In this document: in pieces, positions 1 to 10,900 of the stretch
Layout of the letters: every line of letters begins with the position of its first letter
How positions within the stretch are numbered: position 1 is the first letter of the stretch
Origin: Nitrospira sp.
Lineage (GTDB): Bacteria > Nitrospirota > Nitrospiria > Nitrospirales > Nitrospiraceae
Assembly: GCA_037045225.1 (NCBI GenBank)
Contig: JBAOHZ010000009.1
Location: forward strand, 1,302,001 to 1,366,000
Reading direction: 5' to 3'
DNA: 64,000 nt
The notes under the pieces: generated by a model
The model's database searches: none
Told to the model about the DNA's origin: nothing
Seen by the model: the letters and a program-made list of their open reading frames with translations, nothing else
Position numbers and translations under genes: made by a program

Positions 1-195
1 GGTCGCGGTAAACGGCCGGTCGTAGTTGAAGAAGCCCAACACCTGCGTCGTGCGTTGCGAGGTCAAGGCCTTCATCAACCAGTCCGCATCCTCCCAGAGT
101 GCGCGGTAGGCCCAATTGAGCCACCGATCGCCGCAGAACCGCTCGGTCCTGATCAGGCTGGTTTCGCGTTCGATATACTGATGCGGCGCGATCAT
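1..195 (-). CDS. psd: Phosphatidylserine decarboxylase, N-terminal part (runs off window)
   Basis: Sixty-five codons are visible before the window edge. The N-terminus (MIAPHQYIERET..., then ...GFFNYDRP) resembles the start of the clostridial/chlamydial type of phosphatidylserine decarboxylase, the membrane enzyme that makes phosphatidylethanolamine. The catalytic LGST processing site lies outside the window, so the call rests only on N-terminal resemblance. The ATG overlaps the TGA of the upstream 801-residue gene (ATGA at 192-195), which indicates translational coupling. Confidence 0.6.
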   Translation of the reverse strand, partial: MIAPHQYIERETSLIRTERFCGDRWLNWAYRALWEDADWLMKALTSQRTTQVLGFFNYDRPFTAT

Positions 196-2597
196 GAGGC
201 GAGCGACCGGCCATCCTGCCGGCGTGACGACGCCCCGCCCCGGCTGATCGTGAGCAGACAGAGGGCCAGGCAATGACGGAGCGTCGTGCAATCCGCCGTC
301 TCGGACACTAAGGCCTCTTCAGCTTCCGCAAGGACCTCCACCGCTGAGCGGGGACCGATCACCGCCGTCGCTAGCCCGCGATCCCGCCTGTCGCCATCGG
401 ATCCGCCCCCGTCGATCGGCTGCAAATCCTCTCGAACACAGCCGAGCGCCTCTCGAACATACGCGGTGCGCAACTGACGGCGGTAATACCCCTCTGCCGC
501 CTGCCCAAACTCCTCGCCGGACAATTGCATGGGATTGTCCGCACCGATAGAATCCAAAATCCCTCGAGTCAACTTTCCGGCGGCGCTGTAGCGCTCCGGT
601 GCCAACAGTCGCTCACGCAAGCGGCCCAGATGATCCGCCAGCTGAAACTCCTCGACTAATTCGGCCCCGTCTTCTTCAAGCGTCTGCAGCAGTGCCAGAC
701 GATAGTCATCGACGCGGACCCGCAGATGCCCTGCATACCGGCGACTGACTCTCGTCTTCTGCGTTCTGGCCACGATGCGCGCCAGAAATCGATTCGGCCC
801 GGCTTCGCGCACATTCACGGTCCCGATGCCGATGGCCGAGGCGAACATGCACTGCCGTCGTTCACTTTCCGTGAACGGATCGTCAGGAATATCGTCATGC
901 GTCACCGCGCCGTCGGCGATATATCGAAAGGCCAGCGCCGTCACCAGCGCCTGCAAGCTGGCCGCATCGGCAAAATCGTCCAGATGATTCGAGAAGAGAC
1001 TGTACTGCCGTCCCTCAAATCCTGAAAATCCCATCACCGACTCTGCGCGCAATTTATAAAACAAGTAGAGCGACATGCGTTCGTCGAACACCCCGAGTTG
1101 CCCGAGATCGCGCTTGAGCCGGAGGTCGTTTCCCTGGATCCCGTCGAGAGCCGGACTCCGATCGGTCGACAGCAGAGACACCAAGTAGTCGAGCAACCTG
1201 AAATCGGGGAGAAAGTCGCCGCGTAACTGAAAGAGCGCACTCAGGGCGCGATCCACCCACAACGGGCCGACCGGTGTGATGGAGCGGCCGAAGATCGAAA
1301 GACCCGCTTTCTTCTTCCACCGGCGCCACAACATTCGTAAATGCGCAAAGTCCAGTTCGTGCGGTAAGAATCCCAATGCCGTTTCCGGATGAAAATCGCG
1401 AAAGTTCATGCGGTAGGGCGCGGCACTGTACGTGCCGGCAAAGAGCGGCAGAAAATGCTCCACGATCTTGACCACTAAGTCGCCCACGACTTTTTCATGC
1501 GCCGCCGAGAACGTCTTCCCGCCGGATTGCAGCGCCTGCGTGAGGATGCGACTCCCCAAACTGAGATGCGTACCGTTATTGGCAAGACTGATGTTGGAGG
1601 TCACCGGCAATACAACGAGGTTCCGCGTGATGATGCCCGCGTCTTTCAACCGGACGACGGCGTTCAGTTGGCTGCGCGACAGCACCTCGTGGCAGAGCCC
1701 CATGTACTGAGACTTCTCCTCGCCGCGCTCCCATCCCGACAAGCAGGGGTTCATGAACAATTCGCGATAAAACGCATCGGATACCAGTCCGTTGAGACGG
1801 CGCTGCCGCAACGGCGGATGGGGTGACGCATAGACCAGGACCTGTTGTCCGCTCTCCTGCAAGCCGAATTGCCGATTGGCATACAACACCAACAGATGCG
1901 TCAGCAGAAACCGAATCGCCGTCTCCCGCGCAATCCCGCTCCCCATCCCCTGCGCCCGCTCCATCGGAGCAACAAAGAAGGAGAAGGTTTCGGGCGAACT
2001 GTTGTCGTTCAGGAAATGATTCAACAGGCGGCGCCCCTCACTGGCAAGCGGCGGCGCATCCCGTTCAAACTCTTCGATCACCTGGGCCAACGTGAGCTTC
2101 AAGAGGTAACTGATCGGAAGACGAACCCATTCCTCACCCTGTTCCATCAGCAGATACCGGTGGGCGTCAGTCCGCAGCGGCCCCTTGACCTCTCGCTTGT
2201 CGGCCGCAAGATCGCCCTCGAAGAGTTGATCGGCAGTCCGGTTTAACAGCCGCCGGGGAAACCGCACCCACGAATTTTCCCAGACGGTTGCATCCGGCGA
2301 CGTCAGGAACTCCTGCAGTTGCTTGATGACGATCCTGGGACTCTCCCCGGCCGCCGTCCGTTCTCGAATATTGTGGAGATAATTGGAGTTATGAATCGTG
2401 CGCGCCAGGTCGACATCTTCCGAGAGGCCGAGCACGGCCGCTTGCAATTCACTCTCTGAACCAGCCGTGATGTCAGCATGGGAGAACGGCGGGGTTGGGA
2501 GACTGGCGAGGAATTGTACCGCCTCTTTTTCGATCACATGGCGAGGCTCGGCCGGGCGGAGGGGGCAGTTTGAGGAGATCGTCATCGTTCGGCTCAT
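192..2597 (-). CDS. Uncharacterised 801-aa protein coupled to psd
   Basis: I do not recognise a family. The start chosen (MSRTMTISS) has a GGGAGG ribosome-binding site seven bases upstream; an in-frame ATG 45 bases further out lacks one. The protein is soluble-looking, has no signal peptide or membrane segments, and is rich in Leu, Arg and charged residues. Possible landmarks are a conserved-looking core around residues 320-420 (including TSNISLANNGTHLSLGSR) and a C-terminal part rich in acidic and basic residues. The stop overlaps the start of the decarboxylase by 4 bp, so the two are made together; a role in lipid or envelope metabolism is only inferred from that. Confidence 0.7.
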   Translation of the reverse strand: MSRTMTISSNCPLRPAEPRHVIEKEAVQFLASLPTPPFSHADITAGSESELQAAVLGLSEDVDLARTIHNSNYLHNIRERTAAGESPRIVIKQLQEFLTSPDATVWENSWVRFPRRLLNRTADQLFEGDLAADKREVKGPLRTDAHRYLLMEQGEEWVRLPISYLLKLTLAQVIEEFERDAPPLASEGRRLLNHFLNDNSSPETFSFFVAPMERAQGMGSGIARETAIRFLLTHLLVLYANRQFGLQESGQQVLVYASPHPPLRQRRLNGLVSDAFYRELFMNPCLSGWERGEEKSQYMGLCHEVLSRSQLNAVVRLKDAGIITRNLVVLPVTSNISLANNGTHLSLGSRILTQALQSGGKTFSAAHEKVVGDLVVKIVEHFLPLFAGTYSAAPYRMNFRDFHPETALGFLPHELDFAHLRMLWRRWKKKAGLSIFGRSITPVGPLWVDRALSALFQLRGDFLPDFRLLDYLVSLLSTDRSPALDGIQGNDLRLKRDLGQLGVFDERMSLYLFYKLRAESVMGFSGFEGRQYSLFSNHLDDFADAASLQALVTALAFRYIADGAVTHDDIPDDPFTESERRQCMFASAIGIGTVNVREAGPNRFLARIVARTQKTRVSRRYAGHLRVRVDDYRLALLQTLEEDGAELVEEFQLADHLGRLRERLLAPERYSAAGKLTRGILDSIGADNPMQLSGEEFGQAAEGYYRRQLRTAYVREALGCVREDLQPIDGGGSDGDRRDRGLATAVIGPRSAVEVLAEAEEALVSETADCTTLRHCLALCLLTISRGGASSRRQDGRSLAS

Positions 2598-2731
2598 GCG
2601 AAACCTCCCGGTGATCACCTGCAGCATCCGTAGCTGATACAAGCTGAGCCTACCGCCGGTCTGTTACGAGCGCCTCATTCCAAGAGAAATGTTGTGTAAC
2701 AATGTCGTCGCCGTGAAGACATTCGTGCTAT

Positions 2732-3415
2732 TCAGCGAGGGAGCTGAGCGAGCACCTGGCTCAAGGACAACGTGTCCAGCGACGGAACGACGAGATCGGC
2801 CTGTTCAAGTCGACTCTCAGGCAGCGTCGTCGCCACTCCGACGCAGCGGATCCCGGCCTTGCGGGCCGCCTCGATTCCATGCGGCGTATCTTCGAACGCC
2901 ACGCATTCGTGAGCCCTCAGCGGCGAGCGCCGGTTCAACCCGTCGAGCGCATGCAGATACAGCGCTGGGGCAGGTTTGCCATGACGAACATCCTGTGCGG
3001 CTGAGATATGCTCGAACATCGACGTCATCCCGGCCAGCTCCAAACACAAGGCAATTTCCTCTCGCACCGCGCCGGACGCAATGGCGGTACGGCAGGTCTC
3101 CCTCACGGCTCCGACAAATTCCCTCACGCCGGGGAGAACAGGCAACGCCTTGCGCAGCGCTGCTTGCATGAGATTAGTTTTGCACGCCACGAGTCGATCG
3201 AGAGTCTCGGCCGATACGACAGACCAACCGGAATCGGTCAACACGGCGCGGAAGCAAGCCTGATCCGTCAAGCCTACATAGCGCGCCTGGTAACGGTCCG
3301 GAGCAAGGGTCACCCCTTCCATTCGAAGCACCTGTCGAAACATCTCGAAATGCAGCGGCTCGGTGTCGAACAACACCCCGTCGAAATCGAAGATGACGGC
3401 TCTGATCGTGGCCAT
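2732..3415 (-). CDS. HAD-superfamily hydrolase (phosphoglycolate/beta-phosphoglucomutase-like)
   Basis: The 227-residue protein opens with the HAD motif I, VIFDFDGVLFDTEP, giving nucleophile Asp10 and acid/base Asp12. An alpha-helical cap follows (about 16-80), then a conserved SGA motif (about residue 115, motif II), a Lys in GKPAP (motif III) and AFEDTPHGIEAA (motif IV). This is the architecture of the small-molecule phosphatase and beta-phosphoglucomutase group; the substrate cannot be read from sequence. A GGAG precedes the ATG. It is divergent from the RMD1-like gene across a 220-bp spacer. Confidence 0.88.
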   Translation of the reverse strand: MATIRAVIFDFDGVLFDTEPLHFEMFRQVLRMEGVTLAPDRYQARYVGLTDQACFRAVLTDSGWSVVSAETLDRLVACKTNLMQAALRKALPVLPGVREFVGAVRETCRTAIASGAVREEIALCLELAGMTSMFEHISAAQDVRHGKPAPALYLHALDGLNRRSPLRAHECVAFEDTPHGIEAARKAGIRCVGVATTLPESRLEQADLVVPSLDTLSLSQVLAQLPR

Positions 3416-3638
3416 GTCTTTTCACTCCTATCTGGTTCCGACTGATCGACACAACCGACCGGTGCATGATTTACGAGAACTTGATCATCTCCTTACCCTC
3501 CCGTAATCCCTTGCCTGTACGATGGTCGCGATCGTCCAACCTGGCTCCTGACAAGCCGCCGCCTGGCCGGCCTCGCAGCCCGCTTGCAGTCTGCGCACAC
3601 ATCGACCATCATTATAAGAATCCTCCGGGAGAATCCTC

Positions 3639-4757
3639 ATGGCCCCCCTCGATGCGCCTCCGCTCTCGATCGAACAGGGAACCTGTTATGCCCTGTTCGC
3701 CTACGACATTGGACTAGCCATTAATCTCGATGAAGCGGAACGGCACGTGACGGCCATCAAAGAACGAGGACGCATCCGCCACAAAGCTCGAGCCCCGCAC
3801 TATTTTGAATATCGCCCGGCGCCGCTTCGACTGACACAGGAGACCGTCTCCCTGACATTCGGCAACTACCGGTCGAGCAAAACCGTGGAGGTGATGCTGT
3901 ACGACTTCGGCGCGGTCACCGTCATGTACCGCATTCCGATCGATGGTCCATTTGAAGGACTACTGAGCTTGAGCGAATCGCTCTATGAAAATGAAACGCT
4001 GCTGGCGGAATCACGCCACCGCCTGGATCAGCTGGTGCGCGACATCCTTCCGGCCGTCGAGCGGCCCTCCACATCGAAGGAGGTCGAGGACTACCTGATC
4101 TTTTCCATTGAGCGCTGCACGCCCTCGGCCATTCAAGCCCTCGGCGTTCCCTACGATCCGTTGTTTGCGCATGTGCTTCGCAGCGAACGCACGCGGCTCT
4201 CGGACCAGGAAATCCATGAAGCGACCTCCTGTCGAATTTCTTTCAGTCGGGACGACACCGCCGTGATCGACTGGAATGCGGCCCTCGTCTTCGGACAGGA
4301 CATGGATGATGTGCGAGCGGTACTGGAGTTTGTGAATGTCGAGCTGCTCGAAATGCGGGCCCTGGATGAGCAACTGGATACGGCACTCGACCAGGGGTAT
4401 GACGCGCTCACACGGAAGACCGGCTTGAAATCATGGCTGCCAGGCTCGCACGAGGCGGCGCTCACCCACATCGGGCAATTGCAGGTCGACAGCGCCGTGC
4501 TCTTCGAACGCGTGGCGAACACCTTAAAGCTACTCGGCGATCAATATCTGGCCCGGGTCTATCGATTGGCCTCGCAGCGTTTTCACCTGGAGGCCTGGGA
4601 TGCCAGCATCATCAGAAAGCTCCAGACCCTTGAAAGCATCTACGGGAAAATGACGGACCGAGCGACGACTCAACGAATGGAGGTGCTGGAATGGATCATC
4701 ATTGTGCTCATCACGATTTCCATCGCCATCTCATTCCTTCCCATCGGAGGCCACTAG
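3639..4757 (+). CDS. RMD1/YagE-like (DUF155) protein with C-terminal membrane anchor
   Basis: The 372-residue protein resembles the RMD1/Sif2 (DUF155) family, known from mitochondria and from many bacteria. Features seen: an N-terminal alpha/beta region containing FGAVTVMYR (about 90), a helical middle, a typical VLEFVNVELLEMRALDEQLD segment (about 230-250), and a C-terminal hydrophobic helix (EWIIIVLITISIAI, about 350-367) that would anchor it in the membrane. GGGAG precedes the ATG. Function in bacteria is unknown. It appears monocistronic. Confidence 0.65.
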   Translation: MAPLDAPPLSIEQGTCYALFAYDIGLAINLDEAERHVTAIKERGRIRHKARAPHYFEYRPAPLRLTQETVSLTFGNYRSSKTVEVMLYDFGAVTVMYRIPIDGPFEGLLSLSESLYENETLLAESRHRLDQLVRDILPAVERPSTSKEVEDYLIFSIERCTPSAIQALGVPYDPLFAHVLRSERTRLSDQEIHEATSCRISFSRDDTAVIDWNAALVFGQDMDDVRAVLEFVNVELLEMRALDEQLDTALDQGYDALTRKTGLKSWLPGSHEAALTHIGQLQVDSAVLFERVANTLKLLGDQYLARVYRLASQRFHLEAWDASIIRKLQTLESIYGKMTDRATTQRMEVLEWIIIVLITISIAISFLPIGGH

Positions 4758-5095
4758 CAGTTCCGTCCCCTCTAACAGGCGGCGGAGACACTCGGTGTTT
4801 GCACAAGCGGTCGCAAGCGACTCGCGTGCCCTGTTGACGCTAGAATCGGCCGGAGGATGCGCAAAAGGGCCGTCTTCCTCGTTCGTCACTCGTTGTAGAA
4901 CCAGCTGCGGGATGTTCGCGAGAGACGCGCCACAACAGTCTTCCTGACATCCGTAGGCCGGCCTTGGCTGCTCTTTTGTCTTCCTATCTCTTGCAAGTCC
5001 ACCAACCTCTCCAGTAGGGTTGGACCATTGATAGACAGCGGGCCATCCGACTCTCGCCACGAGTGACGTACCCGTCCGCCTACTGATTCACCCCC
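4758..5095. other. Intergenic region with a repeat end, no gene
   Basis: No convincing coding frame is present in these 338 bp. Positions 4854-4874 (AGGATGCGCAAAAGGGCCGT...) match, with two mismatches, the start of a dispersed repeat also present at 47657-47677, and resemble the terminus of the repeat at 26587-26708. The promoter of the following DUF481 gene should lie in the 3' half. Confidence 0.5.
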
Positions 5096-6121
5096 ATGCA
5101 CCGCATTATCATCAGTCGCTCCCTGCTGTGGCCGTGGACAGCATTCTGCATCGGGCTCTGTCTCGCTCTGCCCTCCTGGGCCGACGAAGTACACCTCCAG
5201 AATGGAGATCGGCTGACCGGCACCATCGTCAAAATGGAGGAGCGAGTCCTCACCCTGCAGACGGACTACGGGGGTGAGATAAAAATCGATTGGGGGAAAA
5301 TCGAGCGCCTGAAATCCGACGGTCCGTTGAAGATCCTGGTGCCGGGCGAGTCCCATCATGAGCTTCGCGATTTTCTCTACGGCACCCAAACTCAGCGTGA
5401 AGCCCGGGAACTGGGGCCGGAGGGTTCTGTGCCCCTAGCCGATATCTCCGCCATCAATGTCGAACCACTCCGACTGACCGGAACCATCACCGTCGGCGGT
5501 AACCACACCTCCGGCAACACCAACACCAAAGCTTTCAACAGCGCCGCGCGCTTCACGATCCAGGCATACCGACAACGACTGTTACTCGAGGGCAAATACA
5601 ATTATGGGCAAGCCGGCGATCAACTGACGGCCAGAAACTCGTTAGCCAGCGTGAAACACGACTATTTCCTGAGCAAGCAGATCTTCATCGAATCCTTCGG
5701 CATGCTTGAAAAAGACACGCTGCAGAACCTCCAACTCCGGTCCACGATCGGTAGCGGCTTGGGCTATCAATTTTACGAAAGCGCCAGGACCACCCTCGCC
5801 CTCTCCCTCGGTCTGGCCTATGTCAGCGAGCACTTCACCAACAGTCCGAACACGCAAACTCCGTCAGGCCGATGGAGCCTGCGTTGGGAACACGCACTGT
5901 GGCCGGACCGTGTAAAACTCTTCCACCGTCATGAAGGCTTCTACGACATCAATGCCGGCAACGCATTCCGTATCAATGCCGACCAGGGGGTTCGGATCAC
6001 GGTCTACAAGAATCTGTTCTTCAATGTGGAATACGACATTCGGTTGAACACGCAACCGGCGCCTGGACGGGTGAAACTCGACGAGTCCCTCATTTTTGGC
6101 GTGGGTTATGAAATCAAGTGA
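5096..6121 (+). CDS. DUF481-family outer-membrane beta-barrel protein (YdiY-like)
   Basis: A signal peptide covers about residues 1-29 (hydrophobic core ending SWADEV). A small beta domain follows (VHLQNGDRLTGTIVKMEE, about 30-75), of the LSm/SH3-like type often found ahead of DUF481 proteins. The rest is a DUF481 barrel: LTGTITVGGNHTSGNTNTKAF (about 130-150), alternating aromatic strands and a terminal aromatic-rich strand. The family includes salt-induced outer-membrane proteins; the ligand is unknown. No strong ribosome-binding site precedes the ATG. The gene is convergent with the flavoprotein, 42 bp away. Confidence 0.8.
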   Translation: MHRIIISRSLLWPWTAFCIGLCLALPSWADEVHLQNGDRLTGTIVKMEERVLTLQTDYGGEIKIDWGKIERLKSDGPLKILVPGESHHELRDFLYGTQTQREARELGPEGSVPLADISAINVEPLRLTGTITVGGNHTSGNTNTKAFNSAARFTIQAYRQRLLLEGKYNYGQAGDQLTARNSLASVKHDYFLSKQIFIESFGMLEKDTLQNLQLRSTIGSGLGYQFYESARTTLALSLGLAYVSEHFTNSPNTQTPSGRWSLRWEHALWPDRVKLFHRHEGFYDINAGNAFRINADQGVRITVYKNLFFNVEYDIRLNTQPAPGRVKLDESLIFGVGYEIK

Positions 6122-6163
6122 GGGCGAAAGCGATACGTCGCAGCGGTCCGACTGGCCCGCTGA

Positions 6164-7483
6164 CTACTCACCCTGCTCGCCGTTCCGTCTCGCCTCGCTG
6201 CTGCCGGCGCCGAGAGACACGGCCGCCGCTCGACCGGCCAGCCGGCCGGTCGCCCAAGCCCACTGAAAATTGAATCCACCGATCCGCCCGTCGCAGTCGA
6301 GCACCTCGCCGACCAGATGCAAGCCGGGAACAAGCTTCGACTCCATCGTGCGGAAGTTGACCTCCTCCAACGGAATCCCACCCGCCGTGACCTCGGCAAA
6401 ATTCCACCCACGATCGCGCACGACAGGAAACCGGAATCGGGTGAGGGCCGACAGGAGACGATCACGAGTGGTGCGTGAGACCTGCGCGCAGGCCTGTTGT
6501 GGATCACCGTCGACATGACGGCACAGGGCTTCGGCGCATCGCTCGGGGATCAACTCCACCAACAGCTTCAGCAGCGACCGCCGTGGATGCTTCGCCGCAT
6601 GATGCAGAATCCACTCACGCGCCTGTTCCGTCGTGTGCCCAGGCCAAAAGTTTCCGTAGAGTTCGACCGCCTCACCTCGTTCGCGACCCGCACACCAGAA
6701 GCGACTGGCATCCATCACCACCGGCCCGCTGATCCCGAAATGGGTCCATAGCAGACTGCCGGTCCGCCGATCGACCGGTCTCCCCTGCACCAACGTGTGG
6801 AGCTCGACCTCCTGCGAGAGTCCAGACAGTCCCTGGTGAAAACAGTGCTCGTCGAGGACTAAGGCCACCAATGCTGGAACGGTCGGCGTCACCTGATGTC
6901 CCAAGCGTCGCGCAAGTCCGTAGCCCGATCCATCACTCCCCGTGCGTGGCAGCGACCGCCCACCTGTGGCCAGGATGACGCGCCGGGCGAGCGTTTCGCC
7001 TTCTTGGTGACGAATCACGAACCGGGCAGAATCGGTCTTCTCCAGCGCCGCGCCACTGTCCAAACGGACGATATCGGTGACTCGCTGACCAGAGCGAAGC
7101 ACCGCCCCGAGCGCCCGATTACGGGCGAGCAGCGCATCGAGCACTGTGCGTGCCTTGTCGGTCACCGGAAACAGTTTGCCGGTCTCCTCGCGTTTGAGCG
7201 GGACACCGAGTGAGGCAAACCACTTGATCGTATCCTCGACGGAGAAGGCGGCAAGCACATTGCGGACGAGATGGCGGGTGCCGAAAAAATCATCCGGCGT
7301 CACCACATCATGGGTGACATTGCACCGGCCGCCGCCGGACACCAGGATCTTGGCGCCGATGGTCTTCGCGCCGTCCAACAATTCAATGGTCAGGTGCGGG
7401 TTGTTCTCGGCCGCAAAGATACCGGCCGCCAGTCCGGCTGCTCCGGCCCCGACAATACAGAGATCGACCGATGCCACTGCCAT
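6164..7483 (-). CDS. NAD(P)/FAD-dependent oxidoreductase, HI0933/BaiN family
   Basis: The 439-residue protein has the N-terminal FAD-binding Rossmann motif VDLCIVGAGAAGLAAGIFAAE (about 5-25), then the family signature IGAKILVSGGGRCNVTHDV (about 42-60), and a C-terminal FAD motif ending GGFNFQWAWATGRLAGRAA. These define the HI0933 flavoprotein family, related to BaiN 3-dehydro-bile-acid reductases; the physiological substrate in environmental bacteria is unknown. A second, more distant member lies at 12933-14171. It is divergent from the BON lipoprotein gene and probably monocistronic. Confidence 0.85.
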   Translation of the reverse strand: MAVASVDLCIVGAGAAGLAAGIFAAENNPHLTIELLDGAKTIGAKILVSGGGRCNVTHDVVTPDDFFGTRHLVRNVLAAFSVEDTIKWFASLGVPLKREETGKLFPVTDKARTVLDALLARNRALGAVLRSGQRVTDIVRLDSGAALEKTDSARFVIRHQEGETLARRVILATGGRSLPRTGSDGSGYGLARRLGHQVTPTVPALVALVLDEHCFHQGLSGLSQEVELHTLVQGRPVDRRTGSLLWTHFGISGPVVMDASRFWCAGRERGEAVELYGNFWPGHTTEQAREWILHHAAKHPRRSLLKLLVELIPERCAEALCRHVDGDPQQACAQVSRTTRDRLLSALTRFRFPVVRDRGWNFAEVTAGGIPLEEVNFRTMESKLVPGLHLVGEVLDCDGRIGGFNFQWAWATGRLAGRAAAVSLGAGSSEARRNGEQGE

Positions 7484-7635
7484 ATCCCCTCACATCACGC
7501 CAACCGGCTCGCCGCCGCAAGATGCCCGTCGCGGCGCGCCGCGCGCAATCATACACTCTTGCATGGAAAATGGCCTTGTGGCTGTGCAACAATCGCTGCG
7601 CATCCCGCACTCGTAACCAGACCTCCGAGAACTTC

Positions 7636-7953
7636 ATGCCCCGATTTCACCGACTCCTCCCGCTGCTGCTTGTGTCGTGCTTCTCGGCCGGCTGTTCGTC
7701 GTCCGCCAGTACAGCCCTCTCGGATTCCCCGAGCAACTCTGTGATTTCCGCAAATGTGGCCGCAACGCTCGCGGAAGATCATCTAGGCGGTCTCGGCGAT
7801 ATCCTTGTGGCCACCGACGGTGGAACTGTCACCCTAACAGGAACGGTTCAAAAGGCCGAACGGAAGGCGAGAGCGGCCGAATTGGCTCGACAGGTGAAAG
7901 GGGTGAAACGAGTGAAGAACAATCTCCAGATTCACGCCGACGTCTCTCAGTGA
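7636..7953 (+). CDS. BON-domain lipoprotein
   Basis: The 105-residue protein starts at MPRFHRLL. A hydrophobic signal ends in FSAGC, a lipobox with the lipidated Cys near residue 21. A single BON domain follows (about 38-100: GDILVATDGGTVTLTGTV, then a KRVKNNLQI strand). BON domains occur in periplasmic or outer-membrane stress proteins such as OsmY and DolP and are thought to bind phospholipid. An in-frame start 165 bases upstream would precede the signal peptide and is rejected. It is convergent with the AsmA-like gene. Confidence 0.82.
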   Translation: MPRFHRLLPLLLVSCFSAGCSSSASTALSDSPSNSVISANVAATLAEDHLGGLGDILVATDGGTVTLTGTVQKAERKARAAELARQVKGVKRVKNNLQIHADVSQ

Positions 7954-7978
7954 GCGTCCCCAACTCCATTCCGTCCGC

Positions 7979-10900
7979 TTAGAACTCCTCGTCCCCTCCC
8001 CTCGTGATCTCTTCTTCGACCATCGAGTAGGCTTTCTGCGGCAGGGTAATGGCATTGACCAGCACATCGAAGGCTAACTGAGCGGTGCCTTTCATGCCCG
8101 TCATCAGAGACTCCATGGGCAAATACCGTAGTTCCGGATTGTTCGCCGAGCCCTTCAGCTCAAAGATGGCGGTATCGAATCCCTGCCGATCCCCGGCCAG
8201 CAGCTGGCCGAATAATGGAATGCGTTTCAGCGCCGCGGAATAAGACCCGAGAGGGCTGGTCGCCAGCACCATGTCAAATCGATCCGCCACGATGTCGTAA
8301 CGACCCGTCCCACTGATCTTCAAGATGGGACTGTCGAGCAAGAGTTCTTTGGCAAGGATCACACCGTGACTGATGGAAAATACCACCTTGAGCCGGTCGA
8401 GCGGGAAACCGTCCTTCTCGAGATCTACCTGCCCCTGAAGCACCGCCGGCAGATTCATGACTGACAGCAAGGTGGAGATCACTGGCATGTGAGACACTCG
8501 TCCATCCTCGACTAGCACCTGGATCGGTTGAGGACTGGTGATGGAGTCCAGCGCGAGGCCCGTGCCCTCAAATTCTGTCTGTAGCTTGCCCGACGTCGTG
8601 AGCCAGCCCGATATCGTGGGTTCTTCTTGGACCAGAGACAGGACGTGATCAACCGGGATCCCGTTCGCACGAAACGTGCCTCTGATCTGCTCCACCCGCC
8701 GTCCGTTCGCCCGAACCTTGACTTGGCCGCCGACATGCCCCTCAGTCGTATCGCCGCTGATCCGCTCAACCGTCAACAGACCATGATCCCAGACGACCCG
8801 GCTGGAAAGACCCGTGACTAAGAACTTCTTGTAGTAGACATGATCGGCAAAAAGAAACATGTCGAGTCTGCCATTCGACCACCAGGATTTTCCGCCGGAC
8901 CCATCCGTGCCGGGTGCGGACGATGTCTGGCGGGATGGAATGAAGGAGGCTACGTCGATTTGAGATGATTCAATGACCAGACGTACCTTCGGCGATTCCG
9001 CCCACTGCGCGATGGATCCCGAGATCCGGAGGTCGCTCGCACCCACATGAAACGTCATGCGCGAGATTTGAATCTTGTCTTGATCGAACCGCAGGGTCAC
9101 GAAGGCTTCTCGAATCGGATCCTGCAAGGCCTCCAGCATAATCGCGCCGCGCTCGAATCGAACTTCTCCGGATGTCCGCCATGAAGCCCGTTCTCGTACC
9201 TTACCCTCCATATGCAATTTCGCGCTGAACGTTCCTGCCCTCAGCGATCCAAGTGCGATCCCGACCGGCAATTCCTTCAAGGATATCGCGCCGGACGAGA
9301 CGTTCGCGGTAAAGACCATGCCCTCCGAGAACGTGAGGGTTCCGTCACCGACAATTCTCACAGGGGGCAAGACAAGACCGACTTGCCGGATCATCAAGAG
9401 ACTGCCGCCTGACAAACGACCATCAAACTCGATGGAAGCGGGTGCGTGCAGCGGCTTGGTGAAGATCCTCGGTATGCGCAGCCCGGCCGACTGGAGTTGA
9501 ATTGTTCCCGCGAAGCGCGGTTCCTCGACCATCCCGGTCACGGCGGCCTGCATGCTGACGGTCCCCTCCACTTCCGATCTGGAACCGAGATCGACAGCCT
9601 CCGCCATCCATGACCAGACGTGATCGGCGTCAGCGGTCATGGTCACGTTCACATCGGAATAGACCTTGCCTTTCCTCCAGGTCAAGTTCCCTCGGGCATC
9701 CAGCGCGGCAGGACCGACCTGCCCCCCCAGCTGTTCAATGCTCACCAGAGTCGGCGACGCATGGATGTGCGCCTCCACCTCCCGGACATCGAGCGGAAGC
9801 ACGGTCGTGCGAAAACCGGCGTGGTGGAGTCTGACATCGACGTCGACCAGTGAAAGTCCGTTCTTTCCACCCGGCGTCCCGACCACATGGGCGACCGTCT
9901 CGACATCACCAGTCGCCTCCTGCATCCGGGAAAACACCTCGCGCAGAAGCGGGGCGTCCTCGATTCGCCGTGCGACGTCGACCAATCCTGTCAGGGGCCC
10001 GGTTCCGGAAATCTTGACGTCGACATGCGGATCGCTGAGCCATTGCGTGATGAGCAGATCATCGCCCGCCAGTCGAAACGGACCCCAGGCGGCGCGAAGC
10101 GCCGTGACACGAACCTGTGCGTCATCGAAGGAGAGACTGCCTGAAAGGGCTTCAACGACAGGATACTGAGGATTGAGCGTCACGCGGCCATCACGCAGAC
10201 CAATGCTTCCACTCAGACTCGGACGCGCGCCGGATCCAACTTCGCCGGAGACAGACAACCGCTGCATCGTCACCAGCCCATCGATGCCGTACTCCCCGAG
10301 CCGGGCGCGAACCTGAGGCGAAATCCAGCCGGAGGGGAGCTGACTGAACAAGCGCGTCAACATGAAGGGCGCGGCGGACAGCGTGGCCGAATAACGCGGC
10401 CGATCCCCTCTCTGTCCGGCCACGGTTGCGGTCCCCTGCATCGACAGGTCAGACAGCTCGGCTCTCCAGTCGTCTGCGGTCAACTCATAGCCGCTGCCAC
10501 TGATGATCAATCGCAGGTGCGCGTTGAGTTGCGCAGATCCCACTAAGCCGTCGGCAATCGCTCCCGGACCTGCCCACGCTGAAATGGCATGCCGGACATT
10601 GATGTGGTGGAATCGAACATCCCCCTCCGCTTGTGTCCCGCCGCCCTCGTGATTCTGCGTCAGCGAGCCGTCGAAGGTGAAGGCCGCCCGATCCCGCTCC
10701 TGCGGCATCTCACCGGACACCTGCAGCTTCGCGTAGCGGCCCATCACCTCAGTCGACAGAGTGCCTCGGGCCACCATGATTTGAAGAGGGACCGTGGGAC
10801 TGAGACCTGCCTCATCGCTGACCGTGATCACTCCATCAAGCAACAGCAGATTTTGCACAACCTGTAAAAACGGAACGAGTTGGGCCGAATCACCTTGAGA

